Assembly (NCBI RefSeq): GCF_014077625.1
Contig: NZ_JACFXU010000014.1
Coordinates: 744,001 to 808,000 of the forward strand
Length of the DNA stretch: 64,000 nt
Direction: 5' to 3'
Origin: Sediminihaliea albiluteola
Lineage (GTDB): Bacteria; Pseudomonadota; Gammaproteobacteria; Pseudomonadales; Halieaceae
The position numbers were made by a program, and so were the translations under genes. The notes beneath the pieces are model-generated. The model ran no database searches. It was not told the DNA's origin and worked only from the letters and a program-made list of their open reading frames with translations. Positions 18,051 through 27,392 of the stretch are shown one piece after another. Positions within the stretch are counted from its first letter, which is position 1. The number at the start of each line of letters is the position of its first letter.

Positions 18051-19435
18051 GCCGCGGCAAACGCCACTGTCGCGATAAAGCCCCGACCATTCTGCAGTGG
18101 AGCAAGATAGAAGCTAGCAGCGTGACGATCTGCGATCCGCGTTACAATTGACAGCCCCAAACCCGCTCCCAAACCACGACTGCCGGGCACCCGATAAAAG
18201 CGCTGAGTGAGCTTGTTAAACTCTTCCGCAGCTAAGGGCTCACAGTCATTGGCTACCGTCAGAATCACCTCTTGGGCCCGTTTACTGAGGCAAATATCCA
18301 CCTTTGATCCATCTGCCGCATAGCGAAAGGCATTGACCAGCAAGTTACGCAGCAAGATCGACAGCGCCTCCTCACTACCTAAGATCTGCACTGGCTGGAT
18401 CTTGTCTACCTGCACATCCAGCCCACGATCCGCTGCTAAATGCGCGGTTTCGGCCACCACATCAAGCAACAGCTTGTGCATCGCCAGAGGGGCCAAATCT
18501 AATTGAGAGTCTGGGTCTACTCTGGCTAGGGTTAACAATTGCTCGACGCTGTGCTGAGCTCGGTCGACCCGGGAAGCAATACGCTCCAACATGGCGCGGG
18601 CATCGGGCTCAGTTAGTAAGCGCTGGCAAAGCTGCACCTCTGCCTTGATTGCTGCTAAAGGCGTGTTTAACTCGTGTGCGGCATTGGCCGTGAAGCGCTG
18701 CTCCGACTCCAAAGCCAAGGCAAGGCGCTGCAGCAAATCATTGAGGGCTGCTACTACCGGCTCGAGCTCTGAGGGCACTGCATCGCTTACAATCGGGTCA
18801 AGCAGCTGCGGATTGCGCTGGCCAATTTGTTTAGCTAAAGACTTTAAGGGCTGTAAACCACGCTCCACCCCGAAGTAAAGTACAACCAAGGTCAGCGGTA
18901 GTATCACGAGTAAGGGAAACAGCACCCTGGCCAGACTCTCTAGCAGAGACCAGCGAGCCTGATACAAATCAATACCCACTACAGTCCACAAGCCGCTAGC
19001 CTTATCGTAGCGGGTGAGAAGGCGCCAATGAGAGTGTTCTAGGCTATCTTGACGAAAGGAAAAACCCGGCTCTAAGGGTCGATCAAAACGAGGGGAGTCT
19101 TTAAGAACGGCCAGCAGTTTATCATCCAGCCATATATTGAGTGCTGGAGACACCACGCTGCCATAGGTGTTATCGACCACCATCGGACGATCTATATCCT
19201 GCAAGATATCTGCTTTTAGCCAAGGTTCGCCTACCTGTAAGCCTTGATCGAGCTGGCGTTCAAAAACCTGTGTAATGTAATTGACTAAATCCGCGTACTG
19301 CCCCAATTGGCGATCAACCTGAGCTAAGAGTACCCGACTGGTATAAAAGCCGGTGACTACAGCCGAACCCAGCCAAGAGAACAGGATCAGCGCCAGTAAT
19401 ATCCACAACAGACGCCGCTTTAGCGACCTGCTCAC
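18047..19435 (-). CDS. Sensor histidine kinase (QseC/TctE-like)
   Basis: 462 aa inner-membrane kinase. Transmembrane helices lie at about 10-32 and 170-190 around a periplasmic sensor domain of about 135 residues, followed by a HAMP-like linker, the H-box HELNTPLAAIKAE with the phosphorylated His, the N-box NLLVNAFRYA and the G-box GLGAGLGLSI. It overlaps the response regulator stop by 4 bp and forms a two-gene operon with it. The signal is unknown. The position beside glycolytic genes is convergent, so no functional link is implied. Confidence 0.9.
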   Translation of the reverse strand: MSRSLKRRLLWILLALILFSWLGSAVVTGFYTSRVLLAQVDRQLGQYADLVNYITQVFERQLDQGLQVGEPWLKADILQDIDRPMVVDNTYGSVVSPALNIWLDDKLLAVLKDSPRFDRPLEPGFSFRQDSLEHSHWRLLTRYDKASGLWTVVGIDLYQARWSLLESLARVLFPLLVILPLTLVVLYFGVERGLQPLKSLAKQIGQRNPQLLDPIVSDAVPSELEPVVAALNDLLQRLALALESEQRFTANAAHELNTPLAAIKAEVQLCQRLLTEPDARAMLERIASRVDRAQHSVEQLLTLARVDPDSQLDLAPLAMHKLLLDVVAETAHLAADRGLDVQVDKIQPVQILGSEEALSILLRNLLVNAFRYAADGSKVDICLSKRAQEVILTVANDCEPLAAEEFNKLTQRFYRVPGSRGLGAGLGLSIVTRIADRHAASFYLAPLQNGRGFIATVAFAAA

Positions 19436-20088
19436 CGCAACATCCTGTAGCCCACGCCGCGCATGGTCTCAATGCAATCACTGCCAAAATATTTACGCAG
19501 CCGGGACACATAAACCTCGATCGTATTGGAGCCCACTTCTTCTCCCCAGCTGTAGATACCTTCTTCGAGGCGCGCCCGTGAAACAAAGCGGCCCGCATTG
19601 CGCATGAGAATCTCAAGAATGGCAAACTCACGGGCGGTCAAGCTCAGTGCTTCGCCGCCAAAACTGACTGTGCGAAGCACTGGATCTAAGACGATGCCCG
19701 CCGCCTCGAGCTCCTTACTTTTGTGACTCCCTTCTCGCCTTAACAGAGAGCGCAAACGGGCAAATAGCTCATCCATTTCAAATGGCTTGGTCAGATAGTC
19801 ATCCGCGCCGGCATCTAAGCCATCGACCTTATCACCTAGAGTGCGCCGCGCAGTCAGTATCATAACTGGCAAGCTGTGCTTATCGGCACGAAGTTGCCGC
19901 AGCACTTGCATGCCAGGCACACCGGGCAAGCCCAGATCCAAGAGCAATAGATCATAGGGGGTGGCGCCTAGCGCAGCCCGCACCGCTTCACCCGAGTCAA
20001 GCCAATCCACCGCATAGCCTTCCAAGCGCAAGGCGGCCTCTAAGGACTCACCCAGCTGCTGATCATCTTCTACCAGTAAAATTCGCAC
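19432..20088 (-). CDS. OmpR-family response regulator
   Basis: 218 aa. The receiver domain (1-115) has the acidic pair EDD, the phospho-acceptor Asp51 in LLLLDLGLPG, Thr in ILTAR and Lys in YLTKPF. The C-terminal winged helix (about 125-218; LTAREFAILEILMRN, NTIEVYVSRLRKYFG) binds DNA. Most like the QseB/PmrA/TctD subgroup. First gene of the operon with the sensor kinase that follows. Confidence 0.93.
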   Translation of the reverse strand: MRILLVEDDQQLGESLEAALRLEGYAVDWLDSGEAVRAALGATPYDLLLLDLGLPGVPGMQVLRQLRADKHSLPVMILTARRTLGDKVDGLDAGADDYLTKPFEMDELFARLRSLLRREGSHKSKELEAAGIVLDPVLRTVSFGGEALSLTAREFAILEILMRNAGRFVSRARLEEGIYSWGEEVGSNTIEVYVSRLRKYFGSDCIETMRGVGYRMLR

Positions 20089-20361
20089 TATTGCTCCCGT
20101 TAAAGCTTAGTTTCGCTGTAAAAGCCTAAGCATTGAGATGAATCCGACCTTAAGTGCTGCAAAAAGACGTATTATTCCCAAAATAAATACTAGCCACCCC
20201 ATCCTTATTGGCAAAAGCGGTGATAGACTCAAAGAGCTGAGTATTCAGCGTGTTTATGCGTGCAGTAGAAGCTACCAATGGTTCTTCACTGCGCAGCACA
20301 TAAATAATGATTAATTTAACTGGCACCCCATGGGTACGCCAAAGCTATACAGGTAACATTT

Positions 20362-20568
20362 ATGTCTACAGAAACCGGTACCGTAAAGTGGTTTAACGAA
20401 ACAAAAGGATTTGGCTTCATCGAACGCGAAAACGGGCCAGATGTGTTTGTTCACTTCAGTGCAATCAAAGGCGAAGGCTTCAAAACCCTTGCCGATGGCC
20501 AGAAAGTTGAATTTAAAGTCACCGATGGACAAAAAGGCCCCCAGGCCGAAGACGTCGTACCGGTTTAA
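20362..20568 (+). CDS. Cold-shock-domain protein (CspA family)
   Basis: 68 aa single cold-shock domain that binds single-stranded RNA and DNA. RNP1 is KGFGFI and RNP2 is VFVHF, with the usual start [14 protein letters not shown]. It has a long upstream region (about 270 bp) between it and the divergent response regulator gene; such long leaders are common for cold-shock mRNAs. ATG at 20362 is preceded by CAGGTAA. Transcription probably ends at the hairpin at 20614-20643. Confidence 0.95.
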   Translation: MSTETGTVKWFNETKGFGFIERENGPDVFVHFSAIKGEGFKTLADGQKVEFKVTDGQKGPQAEDVVPV

Positions 20569-20613
20569 TCCGGCTCCACTGTGGCCGCGACCACTGGCGT
20601 GAGCGACAGACAT

Positions 20614-20643
20614 AAAAAAAGGAGCACCTAGTGCTCCTTTTTT
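20614..20643. terminator. Bidirectional rho-independent terminator
   Basis: A near-perfect palindrome: seven A residues, ggagcac, loop cta, gtgctcc, then six T residues. It lies between the cold-shock gene (rightward) and the TPR gene (leftward), and has a U-tract in both orientations, so it can serve both convergent transcripts. Confidence 0.9.
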
Positions 20644-20671
20644 GTTTTACGAGAGTATTAAGCGCTCTCTA

Positions 20672-22009
20672 TTAGCCTTCCTCCAGCTTGCGCTGACGAT
20701 CTAGCTCTGAATCCATGTACTTGATCCACTGCTGAGCAAATTGCTCAGAGCGCTTGTCGCGACCCGCAGCCTGGAAAGCCTGGCGGGCTTTAGCGTATTG
20801 CTTATCATTAAAATAAGCCATGCCAAGTACTAGGCGAGCCGTATCGGCGCGCTTAACACCACCGCGCTGCAAGCCTTTGTTGATCGCATCAATGGCTTTC
20901 TTGTACTGCTCACCATCGAGGTAAATGTTGCCCAAACGGGCGTATAGTTCACCTTCACTGGATTTTGCCGCGGCGCGCTCCATTGCTGGAATCGCTTTTT
21001 CAATTTCCTGGGCTTGGCGATAGGCGTTGCCGAGGATCTCTTGGTTCTTAGAAGTATCCTCAATGGCTTTAGCCTTTAAGCCTTTATCCATCACTTTGGC
21101 TGCCTTGTAAGGCACCTCAGCGTTGAGATAGAGGTAGGCCATTGTCACCTGCTCGGTGCCCTTGTCCAACATATCTTGAACGTAGGCAGTTTCCATTGCA
21201 GCTAATTGCTGGCCTTCTTTCTTCTGCTCGCCATACATATGGGAGAGCTGTACCCAGTACTGCTTCTTCGGGTAGTGCTGCAACAACTCTTCCAGTACCG
21301 CTACGGCGCGATTCACATCATTTTTGTCGAAGTAGAGGAAGCGCGCCAAGTTCAGCCACTGCTCCTTGGGCACCTTGCCTTTTTCGCGATACATTGAAAT
21401 CGCTTTTTCGACACTGTTAAGCGCTTTGTCATAGTCTTTGAGCTGATAGTAACCCTGTGCGAGCAATACATAAGCATTCTCACTGGGTGAATCAGTCATT
21501 CTGAACCAAGCATTCAGCGCATCAATACCTTTCTGCCAACGCTCCTGCACAAAGTACAGCTGCGCAATGGTGTAGCGGGTATTAATTTCCATCGCCAAGG
21601 GAATGTCTGGCTGCTTAACGACATTTTCATAGGCCTGCAGGGCCTTGTCGTAGTTTTCATTGCTGTAGTGAATGAAGGCATACAAGTTGTAAACGTTAGC
21701 CAACTCATAGCTGTTCAATTCATTATCGCGACGACCCGCTAGCATGCCATCGAGAATGCGGGCAGAGGCCGTCAGGTTCTTTTCTTCTGCAGCAGCCTGA
21801 GCTTCCGCCAGCTTTTCGTAGACCTTATTCCGCAATGCGGGTGTTTTACGGGTCTCACGTGTATCTGCTTGTCTTTCTTGGGCCACCGCGGCAGACAGCG
21901 GTGTAAAACCCATCTCAGCCTGAAGCTGGGAAACGGCAACCTGAGCTGCGACTACTGGCACCGCCAGCAAGACGGAGCGGAGCCAGGTTTGGGGCTTAGT
22001 CATTGTCAT
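20672..22009 (-). CDS. Tetratricopeptide-repeat protein of the TonB2-type operon
   Basis: 445 aa. It has an N-terminal signal peptide (about 1-31), then a long array of TPR helices from about residue 60 to 430 (for example ENYDKALQAYENVVKQ, KDYDKALNSVEKAISM, EQYKKAIDAINKGLQR). Proteins of this type end the exbB-exbD-tonB operons of Vibrio, Shewanella and relatives and are thought to act in the periplasm as helpers of TonB-dependent uptake. It follows tonB by 15 bp. Exact role inferred from position. Confidence 0.82.
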   Translation of the reverse strand: MTMTKPQTWLRSVLLAVPVVAAQVAVSQLQAEMGFTPLSAAVAQERQADTRETRKTPALRNKVYEKLAEAQAAAEEKNLTASARILDGMLAGRRDNELNSYELANVYNLYAFIHYSNENYDKALQAYENVVKQPDIPLAMEINTRYTIAQLYFVQERWQKGIDALNAWFRMTDSPSENAYVLLAQGYYQLKDYDKALNSVEKAISMYREKGKVPKEQWLNLARFLYFDKNDVNRAVAVLEELLQHYPKKQYWVQLSHMYGEQKKEGQQLAAMETAYVQDMLDKGTEQVTMAYLYLNAEVPYKAAKVMDKGLKAKAIEDTSKNQEILGNAYRQAQEIEKAIPAMERAAAKSSEGELYARLGNIYLDGEQYKKAIDAINKGLQRGGVKRADTARLVLGMAYFNDKQYAKARQAFQAAGRDKRSEQFAQQWIKYMDSELDRQRKLEEG

Positions 22010-22024
22010 AACACATCAACCGTT

Positions 22025-22633
22025 CTACTGTTCCAACTCGTAGGTGAATTTGTTCTGTACACCCGCTACTTCGGTAGGCTCACCATCGATCACTCGAGGC
22101 TTGTACTTGAACTTCTCTGCGGCTTTAACCGAGGCACGCTCAAACACACCAGAAGGCTGACAATCCACCGGTTGAGGATCGCGGATCGCACCAGACGTGG
22201 TCACTGTGTATTCCACAATGCAGTATCCAGTAATGCCGCGAGTCTGTGCTCGACGTGGGTAGATCGGCGCAACCTTAACGATCGGTAGGTATTCACCATC
22301 ACCGGTCGACATACCGGTCGCGTTAATCTCCAGTGACACTTGCTGCTGCGGTGCGGTATTAACCACCTCAGTGTTCATGTCCATCTCGATGTCCGGAGTA
22401 TCGAGATCCGGCGGCGGCTCTTCTGGGTCGTCTACTTTATCCGGCTTAGGCTCTTTTACTTGGCTCTCAATCTCGCGTTCCGGCATATGGATGTCAGCCA
22501 GTTTGCGCTGTTTCGTATCATCAATTTTCGGATCCGCACTTGCGATCAGATATTGCATGATAAAGAACAGACCGCCCGCCACCGGAATGGCGAGTAGTGC
22601 ACCGAGTAACAGTCTGACTATATTGCGACTCAT
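22025..22633 (-). CDS. tonB: Energy transducer TonB
   Basis: 202 aa. It has an N-terminal transmembrane anchor (about 9-31), a short acidic/proline linker (DKVDDPEEPPPDLDTPDIE) and a C-terminal TonB domain (about 115-202) with YPRRAQTRGITGYCIVEYTV and FERASVKAAEKFKYKPR. It carries proton-motive energy from ExbB/ExbD to outer-membrane receptors. The linker is much shorter than in E. coli TonB, as in TonB2-type proteins, which may be why periplasmic helper proteins are encoded in the same operon. Confidence 0.93.
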   Translation of the reverse strand: MSRNIVRLLLGALLAIPVAGGLFFIMQYLIASADPKIDDTKQRKLADIHMPEREIESQVKEPKPDKVDDPEEPPPDLDTPDIEMDMNTEVVNTAPQQQVSLEINATGMSTGDGEYLPIVKVAPIYPRRAQTRGITGYCIVEYTVTTSGAIRDPQPVDCQPSGVFERASVKAAEKFKYKPRVIDGEPTEVAGVQNKFTYELEQ

Positions 22634-22639
22634 AATAGA

Positions 22640-23044
22640 CTACTTATCATCGGTTGCCAGAGACACATCATAGACACCCGCCTCACGCGCGGCATCCAGA
22701 ACTTGGGTGACGGTCTTGGTATTGGATTCGTTATCAGCCTGTATCACCACGGCACCTTTGGGGTTCTCAGCGTGCAAACGCTCGATGTTCGCGCGCACTG
22801 CGCGGACGTCGATGCGACGCTGATCCATCCAGATTTCATTGGTCGCAGTGATGGCCACCAGGATGTTGACGTTATCTTTCGGGTTAGAGGTTGAAGCCTC
22901 AGGCCGGTTGACCTCAACACCCGCTTCTTTAATAAAGGAGGCCGTTACGATGAAGAAGATCAGCATGATGAATACGACGTCCAGCATGGGCGTCAAGTCG
23001 ATCTGGGCTTCATCTTCCGCAGCTGCTTGATTATTCCTGCGCAT
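22640..23044 (-). CDS. exbD: Biopolymer transport protein ExbD
   Basis: 134 aa with one N-terminal membrane helix carrying the functional Asp (LTPMLDVVFIMLIFFIVTA) and a periplasmic domain. It partners the two ExbB-type proteins upstream to energise TonB. Six bases separate its stop from the tonB start codon. Family assignment is secure. Confidence 0.95.
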   Translation of the reverse strand: MRRNNQAAAEDEAQIDLTPMLDVVFIMLIFFIVTASFIKEAGVEVNRPEASTSNPKDNVNILVAITATNEIWMDQRRIDVRAVRANIERLHAENPKGAVVIQADNESNTKTVTQVLDAAREAGVYDVSLATDDK

Positions 23045-23057
23045 TACATTCGCTCTC

Positions 23058-23585
23058 TTAGTGATCGGTGGTCAGGTTGTCTTCTAGGTAAGCGCTTTCA
23101 CGCTGTGCAACCCGAGTGACGTAAGTGTTGGCAAATACTCCCGACAGGGCGGCAACCATGCCCGCCATGGTGGGGATCGTAGCTCGCGATACACCGCCAG
23201 CCATCGATTTGGCATCACCACCACCGGTGACCGCCATAATGTTAAACACTTCGATCATCCCGGTCACTGTACCCAACAAACCTAGCAAGGGGCACAGCGC
23301 CACCATGGTTTTAATGATCGGCAGATACTGGTTGATCTGCATCCGCGACTGCGAAATCAGTTTTTCGCGAATCTGGTGGGCGGCCCAGGACTTACGTTCT
23401 GAGCGACCCTCCCAAGTTGAAATGGCTTTGGCCGCGTCAGACCTCCAGCCAGTCTTGAAGTACCAGACTCGTTCGAAAATCAGCGCCCACATAAAAAACA
23501 GCAGGATGGCGATCAGCCAGAGTACGTTCCCGCCCATGTCCATAAAGCGGGAAACAGCCTCGTAAGCACTATCGAACCAGTACAT
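23058..23585 (-). CDS. exbB: ExbB/TolQ/MotA-family proton channel (ExbB)
   Basis: 175 aa, about three membrane helices. The conserved cytoplasmic-membrane segment LGLLGTVTGMIEVF and the GGVSRATIPTMAGMVAALSG helix are diagnostic. With ExbD it forms the proton channel that powers TonB. It begins one base after the stop of the larger ExbB-type gene upstream, so the two are tightly coupled. Confidence 0.94.
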   Translation of the reverse strand: MYWFDSAYEAVSRFMDMGGNVLWLIAILLFFMWALIFERVWYFKTGWRSDAAKAISTWEGRSERKSWAAHQIREKLISQSRMQINQYLPIIKTMVALCPLLGLLGTVTGMIEVFNIMAVTGGGDAKSMAGGVSRATIPTMAGMVAALSGVFANTYVTRVAQRESAYLEDNLTTDH

Positions 23586-23586
23586 A

Positions 23587-24981
23587 TTATTTCCCCTGGT
23601 TACCCTCGGTGTGCTCAGCGATGATGCCAGTGCTCTGCTCGTTCAGCATGTGGATGATGCGCTGTGCGCGACCATTCACGATGGTGTGCAGAAGAACTGT
23701 CGGAATCGCTACTAGCAGACCCAGAACCGTTGTTACCAGAGCACCGGAGATACCACCCGCCATCGCTTTGGGGTCACCTGCACCAAAGATAGTGATAGCC
23801 TGGAAGGTAATGATCATACCGGTCACCGTACCCAGCAGACCCATCAGCGGTGCTACCGCAGAGATGATCTTCAGCAGGGTGAGGCCACTTTCCAGCTTCG
23901 GTGTCTCTTTCATCACCTGCTCGGAGAGTTTCAGCTCCAGAGTCTCGGTGTTCATGTTCGGGTTGTCTTCGTGAACTTTCAGCACACGACCCAGTGGGTT
24001 ATTGGTGTTGGCTTTGCTGCTCTTCAGCTGCGAGTTCACTTTCGCACTCACGCCCATCAGCACGATCAAGCGCCAGATAGCCAGCAGGAAGGCAAACACA
24101 CCGACTGCGGTAATGGCATAACCGATGTAACCACCTTGATGCCAGCGCTCTTCCAGGTTGGGGCTGTTAATCAATGCCGCCAAGAAGGAGCCGCCTGTTG
24201 GACCGGTGGGGTCAACACCAAACTTCTGAAAGCCTTCGCCGCCAGTAGATGCTACTAGGCTCTTCGCCCAGCCCTGGTATGGACCAGAGGGCTGACGTGC
24301 CAACTCTTCCAAAGTGCCTTTACTGGCAACGTACTGCAGGTATTTACCGTCTTCAGATACCACGTTAAAGGTACCGACACGAGTCACTTTCTGCTCAACC
24401 TTGTCGCCGTTAGGCTTAGCTACTTCAGCGGTGAAGGTCACGATCTTGCCGGACTCAATCATTTCGCGCTGCAGCTCATACCAAACGCGCTCGATCTCTT
24501 CGACGCTAGGCAATTTGTCGCTGCCGCTCATCTTGCTGATCAGCTCGCTCAAAAAGCCCTCGCGATTGGGGTACTGCGCACTAACCAGAGAAGACTCCAA
24601 GTTAGTAGCCAAGTCACCAGAAGTTGAAGTCAGGTGACCAAAGAGTTCAGCCAGTGTACCCAGACGCTCTTTGAGTACTTTCTGCTTATCCATCACGGCC
24701 AGTTCGTTTTCTTCGAACTTAGCTTCCAGCTCAGAAGACAGCTGCTCTTGGCGTGCGCGCTCGGCTTCCGCCTTCTTCACCAAGCTGGCTTGCTCGGATT
24801 TGGCTTGCGCGAAACGCTGTTCACGGGCGCGGTTTTCTTTGGCCTCAGTGACCTGTCCCTGCTTAACGAAACGCAGCAACTCGTCTAGTGACTTAGCCTC
24901 CTGAGCGACGGCTGAGCCGCCAGAAAAGGCCAACGCGCCACAGAGGGCAAACGCTGCGGCTTGTACAAACTTAATGCTCAT
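23587..24981 (-). CDS. ttpC: TtpC-type large ExbB/TolQ/MotA protein
   Basis: 464 aa. A signal peptide (1-26) is followed by a long periplasmic coiled-coil region (about 30-130, many Glu/Lys/Gln), a globular part, and a C-terminal MotA/TolQ/ExbB channel domain (about 285-450; APLMGLLGTVTGMIITF and GGISGALVTTVLGLLVAIPT). In Vibrio the homologue TtpC is required for TonB2-dependent siderophore transport. Its ATG overlaps the DUF3450 stop as TAATG. Confidence 0.9.
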   Translation of the reverse strand: MSIKFVQAAAFALCGALAFSGGSAVAQEAKSLDELLRFVKQGQVTEAKENRAREQRFAQAKSEQASLVKKAEAERARQEQLSSELEAKFEENELAVMDKQKVLKERLGTLAELFGHLTSTSGDLATNLESSLVSAQYPNREGFLSELISKMSGSDKLPSVEEIERVWYELQREMIESGKIVTFTAEVAKPNGDKVEQKVTRVGTFNVVSEDGKYLQYVASKGTLEELARQPSGPYQGWAKSLVASTGGEGFQKFGVDPTGPTGGSFLAALINSPNLEERWHQGGYIGYAITAVGVFAFLLAIWRLIVLMGVSAKVNSQLKSSKANTNNPLGRVLKVHEDNPNMNTETLELKLSEQVMKETPKLESGLTLLKIISAVAPLMGLLGTVTGMIITFQAITIFGAGDPKAMAGGISGALVTTVLGLLVAIPTVLLHTIVNGRAQRIIHMLNEQSTGIIAEHTEGNQGK

Positions 24982-25766
24982 TATTTAGCCTCCGGCGATG
25001 CTACGGGCAGGTTCATCAGATCAATTGAGGCCTCTTTGCGCGCGATACGCAGGCCTTTCATAATTGCGTTGCGGTACTCACCGCGATCCAAAGACACCCA
25101 TGAACGGCTGTTTTGGTCCCAGGCACCAGAAACTTCACTATCAGTTGTTTGATACAACAGGGCCACACGGCCTACGCGGAAGAAGTTGACATCGCGCTCT
25201 ACGCCATCGATTTCAACGCTGCCTTTATAGGCATCCAGCTTGCGGCCGTATTCGTTTTCGATTTTGTAAGCTTCTAGTACTTGGCGGAACTTCTCGGCCA
25301 CGCTCAGATCCGAACGATCCACGTTGGCACGAAGGAAAGCAATACGCTTGCTGCGCTCTTCCATGTGGAACGGCACATCAAGCTCAACAAACTTTTCCAG
25401 ACCATCGATCATCCGGATAACCAGCGGTGTCATCTGACGCTGGATAACCGTGACTTGCTCGATCGACTCGTCGATGTCTTCGATGCGAGCCAACTGGTTG
25501 TTGATCTGCTTCTGCAGGCGCTCGTTGTATACCTTGAGTCCGTCAATCTGCTTGTTGACTGTTTTATAGTCGTTAAGCAGATCGCGTGTCTCGTCGGCCA
25601 GACGATCTATCTTGACCTGGGATTGACGCGCGGCCTTGTTTTTGGCTTCGCCCACCTCGAGGATGGAGTCCAGTGTACTGGCTTGCACGGTGGCCGCAGT
25701 GCCGATCAAGGCGCCTGAGGAAACCAGCGCAGCGATCAATACATTCTTCAATCGATGCTTAGTCAT
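24981..25766 (-). CDS. DUF3450 periplasmic coiled-coil protein
   Basis: 261 aa from ATG 25766 (an upstream TTG at 25790 is less likely). It has a signal peptide (about 1-30), then a long coiled coil (about 45-110; QVKIDRLADETRDLLNDYK, ERLQKQINNQLARIEDIDE) and a C-terminal globular part. DUF3450 genes open the TonB2-type operons of marine gammaproteobacteria; the exact role is not established. First gene of this six-gene leftward operon, with a strong dyad 48 bp upstream. Confidence 0.87.
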   Translation of the reverse strand: MTKHRLKNVLIAALVSSGALIGTAATVQASTLDSILEVGEAKNKAARQSQVKIDRLADETRDLLNDYKTVNKQIDGLKVYNERLQKQINNQLARIEDIDESIEQVTVIQRQMTPLVIRMIDGLEKFVELDVPFHMEERSKRIAFLRANVDRSDLSVAEKFRQVLEAYKIENEYGRKLDAYKGSVEIDGVERDVNFFRVGRVALLYQTTDSEVSGAWDQNSRSWVSLDRGEYRNAIMKGLRIARKEASIDLMNLPVASPEAK

Positions 25767-25813
25767 GGGAATTGTGCTTCCTATTTCCAACAGAGTGATT
25801 CTGAGCTGAATAA

Positions 25814-25829
25814 AAGTAACCCGTTACTT
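25814..25829. promoter_or_regulatory. Perfect inverted repeat upstream of the TonB operon
   Basis: Seven-base arms aagtaac and gttactt separated by cc, 48 bp upstream of the DUF3450 start on the minus strand. It fits an operator for a dimeric regulator. It does not look like a canonical Fur box. A second dyad lies at 25930-25968. Regulator unknown. Confidence 0.4.
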
Positions 25830-26010
25830 CTTTATAATGGAAAAGCGAGGGTCGGTAAACTGAGGGGTGGAATTTACACCCAACGACTAGGGCTTTTCAA
25901 TGAAAGCGTCAAACCTCTTTGTGACATTAGAGCTGTTGTGTACATAGGTTACACATGTTCAGCAGCTCAGGCACACAAAGTAACACTTTAACTAAAGAAC
26001 TCCAGCCCTA

Positions 26011-26562
26011 TCAAATACTGTCTGCATTGTAACGCCTGTACTGAACAAAACTATAATCATAGGGGTTATCGCCCGATGCCGGATGACGTACGCGCTCGAT
26101 TTCCTGCCATTGCTGCCAATCAATGGCGGGAATATAAGCATCGCCGTCAACTGCCGCATGGACTTCTGTCACATAAAGCCGATCGGCCTCTGGCAGCACC
26201 GCAGCGTAAATCTGCGCGCCACCAATCACCATCACTTCGGACACTCCATCGCCGCCTGCAAGGTCACGGGCGCGCGATAAGGCCGCCTCTAGACAGTCCA
26301 CCACTATCAGCCCCTCTGCGTGAAACTGCGGATCGCGGGAGATCACAATATTGGCCCTACCTGGCAGCGGACGCCCGATGGACTGATAAGTCTTGCGCCC
26401 CATTACCACCGGCTTACCCAGCGTGACCGCCTTGAAATACCGCAGATCCTCAGGCAGGTGCCAAGGGAGTGCATTATCGCGACCAATGACTCCGTTTTCT
26501 GCCGCAGCAAAAATTACCGATACCAGCGGCTTGTCCGGTGAAACATTTGCCCCCTGAATCAT
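26011..26562 (-). CDS. folA: Dihydrofolate reductase
   Basis: 183 aa; reduces dihydrofolate to tetrahydrofolate with NADPH. Key motifs: [13 protein letters not shown] (folate pocket), [18 protein letters not shown] (NADPH), ISRDPQF and [13 protein letters not shown]. Its ATG overlaps the thyA stop by 4 bp, coupling it to the enzyme that produces its substrate. Third gene of the lgt-thyA-folA run. Confidence 0.96.
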   Translation of the reverse strand: MIQGANVSPDKPLVSVIFAAAENGVIGRDNALPWHLPEDLRYFKAVTLGKPVVMGRKTYQSIGRPLPGRANIVISRDPQFHAEGLIVVDCLEAALSRARDLAGGDGVSEVMVIGGAQIYAAVLPEADRLYVTEVHAAVDGDAYIPAIDWQQWQEIERVRHPASGDNPYDYSFVQYRRYNADSI

Positions 26563-27392
26563 ACGGCTACCGGTGCCGCGATATGTGGATGAGGCTGATA
26601 ACCGTGAATAGCAAAATCCTCAAAACGGTAGTCATAGATGCTATCGGGATGGCGCAGCAGTTCCAGCTTGGGCAGAGCGCGGGGGGCACGCTGCAGCTGA
26701 GTGCGCACCTGCTCTAGGTGATTGCTATAAATATGTGAGTCGCCAGTGGTGATAATAATCTCACCCGGCTCCAGGTCACATTGCTGGGCCAGCATAGTGG
26801 TCAGCAAGGCCAAGCTGGCAGTGTTGTAAGGCAAACCTAAAAAAGAATCACTGGAGCGAATTAATAACTGCGCTGACAAGCGGCCGGCAGCCACGTAAAA
26901 CTGATATAACAAATGACAAGGTGGTAGCGCCATGCGCCCAGCGCGCACGTTATCCTGTGGGCTCATAGACTCGTCTGGCAAATACTCCACGTTCCAGCCG
27001 TGAAACAGAATTCGGCGACTGTCGGGGTTGGTGCGCAAGCAGTTCACCACATAATCTATCTGGTTAATGCTGCCGCCATCACGAGTTGGCCAAGCGGTCC
27101 ACTGGGCACCGTAAATCGGGCCGAGGTCACCACTTTCGGTGGCCCACTCATCCCAAATCGACACCCCATTTTCTTTCAGCCAAGCGGTATTGGTATCGCC
27201 GCTTAAAAACCAAATGAGTTCGTTGGCGATACTTTTAAAGTGCAATTTTTTAGTGGTCAGTAGGGGAAAGCCATCGGCCAGATCATGGCGAAACTGCCGA
27301 GCAAATACCGAGTAAGTACCGGTGCCTGTGCGGTCTTCCTTGCGCTGACCGTGGTCGAGTATGTCCTGCAGTAAATCTAGATACTGTCTCAT
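26559..27392 (-). CDS. thyA: Thymidylate synthase
   Basis: 277 aa; methylates dUMP to dTMP using methylene-tetrahydrofolate. The catalytic Cys is in [12 protein letters not shown], and [15 protein letters not shown] and [13 protein letters not shown] are the usual folate and nucleotide motifs. It overlaps lgt upstream and folA downstream by 4 bp each (ATGA), so all three genes are translationally coupled. Confidence 0.97.
   Translation of the reverse strand: MRQYLDLLQDILDHGQRKEDRTGTGTYSVFARQFRHDLADGFPLLTTKKLHFKSIANELIWFLSGDTNTAWLKENGVSIWDEWATESGDLGPIYGAQWTAWPTRDGGSINQIDYVVNCLRTNPDSRRILFHGWNVEYLPDESMSPQDNVRAGRMALPPCHLLYQFYVAAGRLSAQLLIRSSDSFLGLPYNTASLALLTTMLAQQCDLEPGEIIITTGDSHIYSNHLEQVRTQLQRAPRALPKLELLRHPDSIYDYRFEDFAIHGYQPHPHIAAPVAV

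Noticed and set aside
18047-20088. Functional link between the two-component system and the pyk-glk genes
   Set aside because: The units are convergent with separate promoters; neighbourhood alone does not support glucose-specific regulation.
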